From Heliocidaris tuberculata (taxonomy: Eukaryota > Echinodermata > Echinoidea > Camarodonta > Echinometridae), in contig CM046847.1 of assembly GCA_025618425.1 (NCBI GenBank), positions 1,720,134 to 1,784,133 of the forward strand: DNA of 64,000 nucleotides, read 5' to 3'. How positions within the stretch are numbered: the stretch's first letter is position 1; each line of letters begins with the position of its first letter. The notes beneath the pieces were generated by a model. The model did no database searches and was not told where the DNA came from. It saw only the letters and a list, made by a program, of their open reading frames with translations. This document shows positions 47,842 through 59,900 of the stretch, one piece after another. The position numbers and the translations under genes are program-made.

Positions 47842-49378
47842 CAGGGGCGGCGGGGCGTCTTTCAAAGTGGGGGCACCAGTAAAAAGGGGACTTTTGGGGG
47901 AAAAGGGGGCACCTACAAGGGGTGAGCATAAAGCGAAAAGGGACCATTTTGTGACATTGGTATTACCCTATACAGTCTAATTAATATAGTTATTATCAAG
48001 CATCACCTTCTTTCTTTTTATTGTGGTTCTGGTCATTACTTCAGCTTCCCTAATTAGCAGTTGTGTGTAGGCCTATAATGGTCTAACGATTCATGTGCGA
48101 GCGAGCGAAGTGAGTATTTTCATACTTTTTTTCTAATGCTGAAGTCCTTATTTACAGATATAATGACAAATGAAAATGACAACAGCAAATTCATTTTGGG
48201 GAATGTCGTATGATCTTTTAATTTGTACATTAACCCTGTCGTTTTCTTTAGGATTACACCGATATACTTTATGCAATCTGCTTGATTTCATACTGTAAGA
48301 GCGATCGAGCGTATAGCGAGCTAGTTATGGGGAAATTTTCATAAAATATTGCCCTTACTTAGTGTAAATTATTGGCACATTCGAGTGTGCGGAATGAGAA
48401 ATCCTTTGCTGGGGGAGGGGGGGGGCATTGTACCTCTTTTGCCTCCAGCTCCGCTCCCTTACTTTGTAGCTGTAGTAATATGGGTACCTGAAAGAGCCGC
48501 ACCGATTCTTTGAAGCTAGATATGGCTCTTTTTGTAAAAAACAACATTTGGAAATATAGGCAAAAGGGGGCACTTATAAGAAGAGGAAAGGGTTCTTGTC
48601 ATAGGTTGAAAGGGCACTTATAAGAGGTGAAAGAGGGCACTTATGAGAAGAGGAAAAGGGCACATATTAGAAGGGAAAAGGGGCACCTCAGAACTAAAAA
48701 TGCACTTATCAAAAGAGAAAAGGGCATATATTAGAGAAAAAAGGGGGCAATATTCGAAAAGGGGCACTTGTCAGCAGGAGAAAAGGATACTTATTAGAGA
48801 GACAATGTGGCAATTATCAGATTTGAAAAGGAGCACTTATCCGAAGTAAAGAGGGGGCACTTGTAAGAAGAGGAAAGGGCTCTTATCGGTTGAAAGGGGC
48901 ACTTATAAGAGGTGAAAGAGGGCACTTATGAGAAGAGGAAAATGGCACATATTAGAAGGGAAAAGGGGCACCTATCAGAAGTAAAAATGCTCTTATCAAA
49001 GGAGAAAAGGGCATAAGAGAGAAAAGGGGGCAATATTTAGATTCAAAAAGGGGCACTTATCAGAAGGAGAAAAGAATACTTATTAGGGAGATAAGGTGGC
49101 AATTATCAGATTTGAAAAGGAGCACTTTTCAGAAAGCCAAAAGGACACTTATTAGAAAGATAAAGTGGCAATTATCTGATTTGAAATGGGGCAATTTTTA
49201 GAAGGAGAAAAAGGGGCACTTATCAGAAGGGGAAAGGGCACTTATTAGAAAGAAAAGGGGGCACATTTAGTATTTAAAAAGGGCACTAATCAGATAGAAA
49301 GGGGCATTTTCCAGAAATAAAAAGGGCACTTTTTTGGTACTTGAAAAAGTGGGGGAGGGAGGGGGAGCACCGCCACTG
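47842..49378. mobile_element. hAT-like element with internal minisatellite, copy 1
   Basis: Ends CAGGGGCGGCG and (inverse) CAGTGGCGGTG, with 8-bp flanks TTTGTACC (47834-47841) and TATGTACC (49379-49386) matching at 7 of 8. From about 48560 to 49340 the element consists of degenerate 25-30 bp units built on GGGGCACTTATCAGAAG and GAGAAAA. No transposase. It is inserted in a LINE tail, whose empty equivalent exists at 11205-11628. Confidence 0.8.
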
Positions 49379-49505
49379 TATGTACCACATCAATGTATAT
49401 TTTATCATATTTTTTGTTTAAAATACATGTACATTATTTTTGCTCATTTATTACTTTGTATATTGAAAAGTTGGAAATAAATGTCTTTAAATTGAATTGA
49501 ATTGA
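49379..49505 (+). mobile_element. CR1-like LINE 3' end, right part
   Basis: Resumes the LINE after the insertion: TGTATATTTTATCATATT, then GTTGGAAATAAATGTC and an ATTGAATTGA tail. Confidence 0.65.
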
Positions 49506-49866
49506 CAACAAAATTATTTTTTTGTCAGATGCAAGAACAAGCAAGAGTTGAAAACAATGTAATGATATGTTCATTACTAGAGAGTAACATGCAACAACAA
49601 CTCATTATGTCGGTCGCGCGCCGCAAACGAAAAAAAAATATTCATTTTGCAGGATTTACACATCAGACCTATACCCCCAGTTCTACGAAACCCCATTTAC
49701 TACATGGGGCAACATTAATAGAAATAAAAGATCCAGGGGCGGCGGAGCGTCTTCCAAAGTGGGAGGCACCCTACAGTCTAATTAATATATTATCATGCAT
49801 CAACTTCTTCATTTTTATTGTGGTTGTGGACATTGTTTCAGCTTCCCCAATTAGCAGTTGTGTGCA

Positions 49867-49997
<131 letters not shown>

Positions 49998-50001
49998 TAG
50001 A

Positions 50002-52164
50002 AATTTAATTCGTCACTGAAGACGAATTAGGTGGTCTGTCTGTCCCAGTGGCAAATTGCTTTGTCAGATGTGATAATATTTCTGCAAGATAATAATCATG
50101 ATAATGTTGACGAAAATGATGATAAGATGGTCATATAAGTGATAATAATGACGATAATGATATATTGATAATGATGATCATAATGACAACAATAATGATG
50201 ATAACCACGATAACCAAAGTCGCCCATTCAGGTTCACTTTTAGGGGTGATTTTTTGAAAAGTGCTTGAAATGACATAAAACGAGTGCAAAATGAATTTGG
50301 GAGGATTTGAATCATTTCTTAATTTTGCGCACGCACGGACGCGCGGACGTACGCGTACACGCGCGTTTAACGAAATGACCTTGACTGGAATGACAGTGAC
50401 CTTAACCATGCCAAATATGAAAGAGAAATGACATTTCGTTATGAAGATATGACCATAAGTTGATTTTCACAAAATTGCGCCTGGATGACGTCACAATAAC
50501 CTGATGACATTGAAAAAGATGTAGGAACTTGACCTTATTAGGACCGATGACTGATGAAAATTTGAAGAAAATTGACTGAGCCGATTTTGAGAAATCGTGA
50601 TAACGAACTGGACGATTTGATATTGCAGGGCATGTGGGAGATCATCGCCTTAGCTTTAATACACGATAGGGAATCAGATTGTACAGAAACTACTGCACAC
50701 TACTTTCCAATAGACATAACACGCAAAATTAGGCAGTTTATTACATTGTTTGTGATGGTATATGTTATAATAGTCGAAGAAGATGGTAGAATGAAAGGCA
50801 AAAAAAAAAAAAAAAAAAAAAAAAAATGGACCCACCGGGATTCGAACCTGGGTCGGCGGGATGGGAGGCAAGTGCTTTACCAATGGACCAAAAGTTTTCC
50901 AATAGAGATAACACGTAGACGAAAAACGGGATTCACAAATGACATTTCGTACTTAAGAAACGGGCATGATCCCGACATCTGATCAAAAATTGGAGGGCAC
51001 ACTTGCAAAAGCTTATAGTCTCAGCTATAACATACCAAAATTTGGAAGAAAATCGAGCAGAAATAACAAAGATACAGCTCAAAGAAGACGGGAATGTAGA
51101 ATCAAGATTTGAGAGAAAGTCATGTCCCATAGAGAATACACGCAAAATGTGAAAAATTGACATGCCTCCTTTAATCGCAAAAATACACCGTAATCCCTTT
51201 GTCAAAATGAAAAATCGTGGTGACTGATCTTGTAGAGAATTGTCTCAGCTACAACATATCGAAAATTGGATGAAAATTGACCAACTATGAGTGAAATATT
51301 GTCAAATGAATACAAAATTTATGACGTCATTTTTTCAAAATCGAAGTTTTGAGTTCATATGCAAATGTGACGACGTTCCGATCGATTGACCCCCGAATTT
51401 TTTTCATGAATTACAATCTACAACTCCTAGGCTTTCAGAAAATGTAAAAAAAATGGGGGGTAGCCACACATTCTGACGAGCTATGGCGGATTCTAGATAG
51501 GCATGTTTTTACCACTTTTTACATTATATTGCTCATTGACGCGCGCACGAATTTGAAAGTTTGACGCGCGCGTGTGCCATTATGGAATGTCGAGAATGAC
51601 TGTAAATAGTTGGAAATTCTCAAGAATAGTGTCAGGAATACAAACCATGCGAAAAAACGGCGTTTTTACGTTCTGTACGAGCTGTGCGCGCACATAACGC
51701 GCGCGCGGACGCGCACGGACGGAAAATTTTGAAATGCTTAAAATGTCCTGAACCGTACTCTCCTTTGATCAAAAAGTGATTTTGAGCATTTCTAAATTTT
51801 GACGCGCGCGTACGTGCGCGTCATGACGCGCGTGCGGATTTTAATGACATTTGATGTTGACCCATGACCTGAAGTTCATCTGTGTCAAATATGGCTTATT
51901 TTTGATGACTGGTTATGAAGATATGATCGATAATGTGATTTCACAAAATGGCGCCTGGATGACGTCACGATTTTCTGATGACCTTGAAAAAGATGCCCGA
52001 GCTTGATCTGATATGACCTGATAACTGACGAAAATTTTAAAAAAATTGACTGAGCAGATTTTGAGGAATCATGGTAACAAGAAAGTGCCGGAAAAATAAA
52101 AATAAATAATAATAAAGAAAATTCTGACGAAATTAAAAGGTGGTCTGTCTATGACAGACCACCT
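50002..52164. mobile_element. Non-autonomous Helitron-like (HINE-type) candidate inside the AAT tract
   Basis: AGGTGGTCTGTC lies near the left end (50029-50040) and again near the right end (52138-52149), where it forms a 12-bp hairpin with GACAGACCACCT (52153-52164) around a TAT loop. A second hairpin, AATTCGTC/GACGAATT, opens the left end. Two direct repeats of about 190 bp (near 50410-50610 and 51895-52085) contain CGCCTGGATGACGTCAC. The GC-rich middle is dense in CGCGCG and ACGCGC. Helentron-associated elements are known for a terminal hairpin sharing its stem with a 5' motif; assignment to that group is inference. Confidence 0.45.
50827..50890 (-). tRNA. tRNA-like sequence (probable pseudogene or SINE head)
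   Basis: The minus strand has TTGGTAAAGCACTTG resembling box A and GGTTCGAATCCC, the exact T-loop/box B consensus. It is followed directly by about 26 T residues, a strong Pol III terminator. The length (64 nt) is short, and the acceptor and anticodon stems do not pair well, so a functional tRNA is unlikely. Confidence 0.35.
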
Positions 52165-52439
52165 AATAATAATAATAAGTATAATAAGTATAACTTATAT
52201 GGCTCCAAATCCACTCTGTGGAGTGGAGTGCTCAATGGTCTGATTCATGGGCGAGCGAGCAAAGATTTTCAGAACTTTTTCTAATGCAGAAGTCCTTGGG
52301 TTGTGCATTATAGCAGCAATACAATGAAAATGACAACAGCAAATTCATTTTTTTTTGGGGGGGGGGGGGGGAGGGATATCGAATGATCTTTTAATTCGTA
52401 CATTACCCCTGTCATTTTTCTTTAGGATTACATCGATTT

Positions 52440-52676
52440 CATAAAATTAATCTTAAGTAGTCTTCATTGATGTTACTTTTTTTTTTTTCTCTCACAACTC
52501 AAACTTTAATGCACTTTGTTTTGCTTGTAATGATCGAAAAATGTTTATGCACTAAGTTGTGTTGTCAATTATTTTGAATATTGTCAGATTCATAATACTT
52601 ATTGTTATATACTTTGAAAAAATGAAAATGTAATGAAATAAAATCTAAAATCTGAAATCTGAAATCTGAAATCTAT
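52440..52676 (+). mobile_element. LINE 3' tail inserted in hAT-like copy 2
   Basis: This segment is absent from the equivalent position of copy 1 (near 48260). It ends in AATAAAATCTAAAATCTGAA with ATCTGAA repeats (52639-52674), a typical LINE tail microsatellite. Confidence 0.55.
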
Positions 52677-53751
52677 CAACATATTTTAAGGATCTGCTTG
52701 ATTTGGGGTAAATTTTCCGAAAATATTGCCCTTACTTGGTGTAAATTATGGGCACATTCGAGCTAGCAGAATGAAAAATCCTTTGCTGGGGGGGGGGGGG
52801 TGGATGGGCATTGTGCCCCTCTTGCCTCCAGCTCTGCTGTCACATTGCATTGTAGTTGTAGTATGGGTACATTTTATAAAGCCGCACAGATTCTTTGAAG
52901 CTAGATATGGCTCTTTTTGTAAGAAACAGTGGGAAACATAGGTATAGCTTATCAGAGGTTGAAAGAGGCACTTAAAAGATGTGAAAAGTACTTATGAGAA
53001 GAGGAAAAGGGCACATATCACATAGTAAAAGGGGCACTTATATAACAAGGGGGAAATGGGCACTGTTAGAAAGGAAAAGGGGCACCTATCAGAAGTACAA
53101 ATGCACTTATCAAATAAAGAGAAATGGGTACAGAGAGAAAAGGGCACTTACCAGAAGGGGAAAAGGGCACCTATCCGAAGTAAAATTGCACTTATCAGAA
53201 GGAGAATGGAGCACTTATTAGAAAGATAAGGAGGCAATTATCCATGTATCATGTTTGAAAAGAGCACTTATCAGAAGGAGAAAAGGGGGCACTTATAAAT
53301 TAGAAGAAGAAAGGGCACTTATTAGAAAAGAAAAGGGACACTTTTAGTAGTAAAAGGGGCACTTATTAGAGAAAAAGGGGGCATTTTTCAGAAATGAAAA
53401 AAGGCACTTTTGGGGTACTTTAAAAATTGGGGGCCCTGTGCTCCCCCCCCCTTCGGGAGCGCCGCCTCTGAAAAGATCCTTTCCCTACCCCAGCCGCCCC
53501 GTCCCATACAGGGTCGCTTCGTTGCGTACCTACCTCTCTCAGGTGTTGTCGTATCTTGCCCAATAAACTTTTTAGCGAGCCATGCAGCGAGGCGAGTCAG
53601 GTGAGCATAAATTAGAAGACTTTCCTTTCACGCTCAGCTATTAAATATAACAAACAACCATTATTAATGATGTATGATGTGTAGCTTTTCAATGTTACTT
53701 TGCCAGTGAAGCAGCCGCGTCGCTGTCGGCAAATTAGCCACCTCTGTCGGC

Positions 53752-53911
53752 AAAAAAAAAGGGGGAGGGAGAAAAGGGAGAGGGGAGAGGAAATTAGAGA
53801 AAATGAAAGGGAGAAAAGGGAAAGGAGAAGGGAAAAGGAAAAAGAAAAAAAAGGGAAAGGAAAGGAAAACAAATACAGAAAGAAAGGAAGAAAAGAAAAA
53901 GAAAGAAAAAT
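53752..53911. repeat. Purine-rich tract of about 160 bp
   Basis: The + strand is almost only A and G (GGGAGGGAGAAAAGGGAGAG and similar), with a few interruptions. Frames across it are Lys/Glu/Arg artefacts. Confidence 0.85.
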
Positions 53912-54036
53912 TGGCCAACTAGAAAGTTAATATTCGGGCAAAATTAAGGCGTCCCCCTTCGCAAATGTGAAAAGCAAATTCCGATATTCGGCCAACAGCC
54001 ACTTCATAATTCGGGCAGCGAGGTGCCAGAATGGGG

Positions 54037-54241
54037 ACACGACATTTGCTCCTGCGACATTTGCTCCGCCGTACGTATCTCGAAAGGTCAAAGGTTAAGG
54101 TCAAGGTCATGATTTGTTTTTTGTTCAGGACAATGTGAAGATTAGGATTAGGGTTAGGATTAGGGTTAGGGTTAGGTTTAGGATTAGGATTAACATGGCA
54201 AAGTTAGACCGGAGCAATTGTCACATGAGCAAATGTCATGG
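54037..54241. mobile_element. Short inverted-repeat element containing telomere-like repeats
   Basis: GACATTTGCTCCTGCGACAT on the left mirrors GTCACATGAGCAAATGTCAT on the right. The centre (54139-54192) is a run of TTAGGG/TTAGGA/TTAGGT units, about nine, close to the animal telomere repeat. Confidence 0.5.
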
Positions 54242-55679
54242 AACGCCAGAATATCTACATATTTGGGCGGCAAGGTTTCCGAATTATTATGTAACTTCTG
54301 TATACATTTAGCTACAAAAAGTTTTTAAAATTTTGCCCACCCGCTTCGCTCTCTCGGAAAACTTTGAAATTGAAAAGTTTGAATTTGTTACCAAGAGTCA
54401 TAAGTTGACCCTGCATGGTTCCATCTTCCCTAATAAGTCGGCGTCGATTTTTATTATCCGTGAACCGGCGCCGATTATTCTATTAATTCACCCTTTCAGT
54501 TAACAGTGGAGATTCCCATTAATCCGAACTGTCACCACACAATCCTGATTATAATCACATCAAAATTTGTTTTTACCTTCTTCAGTTTCTTGGTATATCT
54601 GAGTAGCAAACATGATGTCCGTGCGGCATATTTGAATTAAAGAATGTATTTTCAAGCCAAATGGAATGAATTCTATTGAATCGAATATATCAGAGCTGTG
54701 AAATCATGAAAATTTGTCATATCATTCATAATGCAACAAGAAGGCCGAATCCTTTCACAGTATTAACCATCTCTGAAACCGTCGACAAACTTGGGTGCGT
54801 TGCGTCTATATATGTAAATTTGAATATATTGATTTAGAAGGAAATAAATTGCGTTGAATCGAATTCATCTGAACTTCATTTTTATAGTGTTCTGTCTTTA
54901 TTGACATATATATATATACAATGAGTCTTTTAATATTATGAAAATCTTACAAATATCAGTATATAGTGTAATTAAAGTGGGTGTGGTAAATCAGGTCGAA
55001 GACACCAATGGAACACTGAATATATATACAATTAGAATTCAGAATTGGATTTAGTGGGATTGAATATTTCCGAACTATAACACTTTAAGAGTTAGGAATT
55101 CAAGTCATTACTATATGCAGTATTGTGGAGTGTTACATGGTGTTGTGGAGTCTTACATCGGGTAATTTCATGCATACATGTATTAAAGATTATAATCGAC
55201 TTTTAGTCTTACTGTACATCTGAACAATATCATCAGTTTTCATAAATACTATCAGGGGCTAGATTTTCGAGTCTTTTATCCTTCAATGAGATTATTTAGT
55301 TAAATATAGTTGACTACATTCAATTACAAGTGTTGATATGCGGTTTATATTATTGACCAAACAATGGCATAATATATAATCTGAACCAGTATTATAATAC
55401 ATCATACACAGACAGAGTGTTTCGAAGTATAGGTTTGAATAGCCACTGGAAGAATGAGCCCATAATATATGTCTAGGCAATCAAACTATCTTGAAGAGGA
55501 AGCAAAAAATTTGGAACATAATACAGACGCACATACGTTCAGTATCTTATGAAAATGTGTTACCAGTTATAGCATAATAATATATACGAGAAGGCTTCAC
55601 CTTTTTATAGAATACATGTGATAATGAGTATTACTGTGGAAATAAAATTGAGATTCAAATTTGCCGACTTCTGCCTACT
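54242..55679. other. AT-rich non-coding stretch, no gene seen
   Basis: No supported gene. Loosely similar phrases around TTGAATCGAAT recur near 54677, 54857 and 55060, perhaps an old repeat with a period of about 185-190 bp. Confidence 0.4.
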
Positions 55680-56116
55680 CCACCACCAGGCCATATGGGG
55701 GGGGGGGGGGGAGGCACTCAGCTGTATATAGTGTTCGGTGGGTATGTGCCGCAGAGAAGTCCCCCATTTTTACACTCAAATTTCTGTTCCAAAGCATACC
55801 ATTTTTATTGTTGAGAAAAAGAAGAGAGAAAACCGTTCCAAAGCACCGATTTTGTTGCTTTTTTTTTCATTCCGTCGTTCCGGCCGTTCCATTTCCCCCT
55901 TGAAAATTAAACTAGTTCCAAGGCATGCAGTTTTCACCCCACCCCAAAAAAGAAATAAATAAGAATAAAGACAAAACAAAACAAACAAAAACATACTTCC
56001 CGATGATCCTTATATTTCAATAACAACCAGTTCCAAAGATCCCCTTTTTCCAAAATGTTATGTTAGTAGTTCCGAAGACCATCCTTTTCATGATACGCTG
56101 TTTCCGAAGCTCCCCC

Positions 56117-56150
<34 letters not shown>

Positions 56151-56665
56151 TCGTGCCAGTAGCACATACATACCACTTTTGGGGTCGAGTGCCTCCCCCG
56201 ACCTCCCCCCCCCCCCCCGGGCATGTATATAGTGTACGGTGGGTATGTGCCGCAGAGTAGACCCCCATCTATACTCAAATTTCCATTCCAAAGCATACCA
56301 TTTTTTTATTAATGAGAAAAAGAAGAGAGAAAACCGTTCCAAAGCTCTTTTTTTTCATTCCGTCGTTCAGGCCATTCTGGCCCGCCCCAGCCCATTTTTA
56401 AAAATATCATTTTTGGTGAAAAGTTGAAAACGAGTTTCGATGATCCTTATATTTCAATAACAACCAGTTCCGTAGCATCATATTTATATTGTCAACCAGT
56501 TCCAAAGACCCCCCCCCCCCCCTTTTCCAAATTGTTAGTAGTTCCGAAGACTATACTGTTCATGATACGCTCATTGCGAAGCCCCCTTTTTTGTCTTGCC
56601 AGTGGCACATACCTACCACTTTTGGGGTCGAGTGCCCCCCCCCCCCCCCTCCCCCGGCCGGGCAT
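55680..56665. repeat. Tandem duplication of a block of about 500 bp
   Basis: Both copies (about 55680-56213 and 56219-56665) contain GTGGGTATGTGCCGCAGAG, GAAAAAGAAGAGAGAAAACC and TTTCATTCCGTCGTTC. Copies also share GATGATCCTTATATTTCAAT and CTTTTGGGGTCGAGTGCC, in the same order. Large poly-C and poly-T runs lie inside. Confidence 0.8.
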
Positions 56666-56810
56666 ATTTCTGGTCAAGTACATGAATACCCATTAGCAAT
56701 TTCATTGACATGATTGACCGTATAACGTGCAAACTTACGCAAATTTTGCTTAATGTTTTGTCTCCTCGAATATACCATAATATCATTGTTTTTCCTGATG
56801 ATGCAACCGG

Positions 56811-56937
56811 CGTGAAGTTGGTCACATATTCGATATTCGATATTCAACTTGTGAAGTTAGAAGCATATTCGATATTCGGCATATTCAACTTGTGAAGTTA
56901 GAAGCATATTCGATATTCGGCATATTCGGTATATTCA
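56811..56937. repeat. Short tandem repeat, period about 43 bp
   Basis: Copies of CAACTTGTGAAGTTAGAAGC then ATATTCGATATTCGGCATAT lie just before the satellite array. Confidence 0.75.
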
Positions 56938-56971
56938 AAAATAAAGGTTTTTCAAGGTCTTTACAGGCCCG

Positions 56972-59900
56972 ACAGGGTCCAGCAAGGTGTGGGCAACCTA
57001 AAAATAGGCAGCTTGCCCCGGCCCCTGCCGTTTAAGATTGCCCCAGGGACGATTATATATTTAAAGGTAATACCTTATATTACAGAAATGCAATTTTTCT
57101 TATTATGGCCTGCCACAAGGCCCTGACGGCTGGGGCCGGGCAACCACTTGCCCCACAGGGTCCAGCAAGGTGTGGGCAACCTAAAAATAGGCAGCTTGCC
57201 CCGGCCCCTGCCGTTTAAGATTGCCCCAGGGACGATTATATATTTAAAGCAATATCTTATATTACGAAAATGCACTTTTTCTTATCATGGCCTGCCACAA
57301 GGCCCTGACGGCTGGGGCCGGGCAACCACTTGCCCCACAGGGTCCAGCAAGGTGTGGGGAACCTAGAAATAGGCAGCTTGCCCCGGCCCCTGCCGTTTAA
57401 GATTGCCCCAGGGACGATTATATATTTAAAGGTAATACCTTATATTACAGAAATGCACTTTTTCTTATTATGGCCTGCCACAAGGCCCTGACGGCTGGGG
57501 CCGGGCAACCACTTGCCCCACAGGGTCCAGCAAGGTGTGGGGAACCTAAAAATAGGCAGCTTGCCCCGGCCCCTGCCGTTTAAGATTGCCCCAGGGACGA
57601 CTATATATTTAAAGGTAATATCCTATATTACAGAAATGCATTTTTTCTTATGATGGCCTGCAACAAGGCCCTGACGGCTGGGGCCGGGCAACCACTTGCC
57701 CCACAGGGTGCAGCAAGGTGTGGGGAACCTAAAAATAGTCAGCTTGCCCCGGCCCCTGCCGTTTAAGATTGCCCCAGGGACGATTATATATTTAAAGTTA
57801 ATACCTACCTTATATTACAAAAATGCACTTTTTCTTATGATGGCCTGCCACAAGGCCCTGACGGCTGGGGCCGGGAAACCACTTGCCCCACAGGGTGCAA
57901 CAAGGTGTGGGCAACCTAAAAATAGGCAGCTTGCCCCGGCCCCTGCCGTTTAAGATTGCCCCAGGGACGATTATATATTTAAAGTTAATACCTACCTTAT
58001 ATTACAAAAATGCACTTTTTCTTATGATGGCCTGCCACAAGGCCCTGACGGCTGGGGCCGGGCAACCACTTGCCCCACAGGGTCCAACAAGGTGTGGGGA
58101 ACCTAAAAATAGGCAGCTTGCCCCGGCCCCTGCCGTTTAAGATTGCCCCAGGGACGATTATATATTTAAAGGTAATATCTTATATTACAGAAATGCATTT
58201 TTTCTTATGATGGCCTGCCACAAGGCCCTGACGGCTGGGGCCGGGCAACCACTTGCCCCACAGGGTGCAGCAAAGTGTGGGCAACCTAAAAATAGGCAGC
58301 TTGCCCCGGCCCCTGCCGTTTAAGATTGCCCCAGGGACGATTATATATTTAAAGGTAATATCCTATATTACAGAAATGCATTTTTTCTTATGATGGCCTG
58401 CCACAAGACCCTGACGGCTGGGGCCGGGCAACCACTTGCCCCACAGGGTCCAACAAGGTGTGGGAAACCTAAAAATAGGCAGCTTGCCCCGGCCCCTGCC
58501 GTTTAAGATTGCCCCAGGGACGATTATATATTTAAAGATAATATCTTATATTACAGAAATGCACTTTTTCTTATGATGGCCTGCCACAAGGCCCTGACGG
58601 CTGGGGCCGGGAAACCACTTGCCCCACAGGGTGCAACAAGGTGTGGGCAACCTAAAAATAGGCAGCTTGCCCCGGCCCCTGCCGTTTAAGATTGCCCCAG
58701 GGACGATTATATATTTAAAGTTAATACCTACCTTATATTACAAAAATGCACTTTTTCTTATGATGGCCTGCCACAAGGCCCTGACGGCTGGGGCCGGGCA
58801 ACCACTTGCCCCACAGGGTCCAACAAGGTGTGGGGAACCTAAAAATAGGTAGCTTGCCCCGGCCCCTGCCGTTTAAGATTGCCCCAGGGACGATTATATA
58901 TTTAAAGGTAATATCTTATATTACAGAAATGCATTTTTTCTTATGATGGCCTGCCACAAGGCCCTGACGGCTGGGGCCGGGCAACCACTTGCCCCACAGG
59001 GTGCAGCAAAGTGTGGGCAACCTAAAAATAGGCAGCTTGCCCCGGCCCCTGCCGTTTAAGATTGCCCCAGGGACGATTATATCTTTAAAGGTAATACCTT
59101 ATATTACAGAAATGCAATTTTTCTTATTATGGCCTGCCACAAGGCCCTGACGGCTGGGGCAGGGCAACCACTTGCCCCACAGGGTCCAGCAAGGTGTGGG
59201 GAACCTAAAAATAGGCAGCTTGCCCCGGCCCCTGCCGTTTAAGATTGCCCCAGGGACGACTATATATTTAAAGGTAATATCCTATATTACAGAAATGCAT
59301 TTTTTCTTATGATGGCCTGCAACAAGGCCCTGACGGCTGGGGCCGGGCAACCACTTGCCCCACAGGGTCCAGCAAGGTGTGGGGAACCTAAAAATAGGCA
59401 GCTTGCCCCGGCCCCTGCCGTTTAAGATTGCCCCAGGGACGATTATATATTTAAAGTTAATACCTACCTTATATTACAAAAATGCACTTTTTCTTATGAT
59501 GGCCTGCCACAAGGCCCTGACGGCTGGGGCCGGGAAACCACTTGCCCCACAGGGTGCAACAAGGTGTGGGCAACCTAAAAATAGGCAGCTTGCCCCGGCC
59601 CCTGCCGTTTAAGATTGCCCCAGGGACGATTATATATTTAAAGTTAATACCTACCTTATATTACAAAAATGCACTTTTTCTTATGATGGCCTGCCACAAG
59701 GCCCTGACGGCTGGGGCCGGGCAACCACTTGCCCCACAGGGTCCAGCAAGGTGTGGGGAACCTAAAAATAGGCAGCTTGCCCCGGCCCCTGCCGTTTAAG
59801 ATTGCCCCAGGGACGATTATATATTTAAAGTTAATACCTACCTTATATTACAAAAATGCACTTTTTCTTATGATGGCCTGCCACAAGGCCCTGACGGCTG

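Noticed and set aside
53664..53930. Lys/Glu-rich and Phe/Ser-rich frames
   Set aside because: Artefacts of the purine-rich tract on its two strands.
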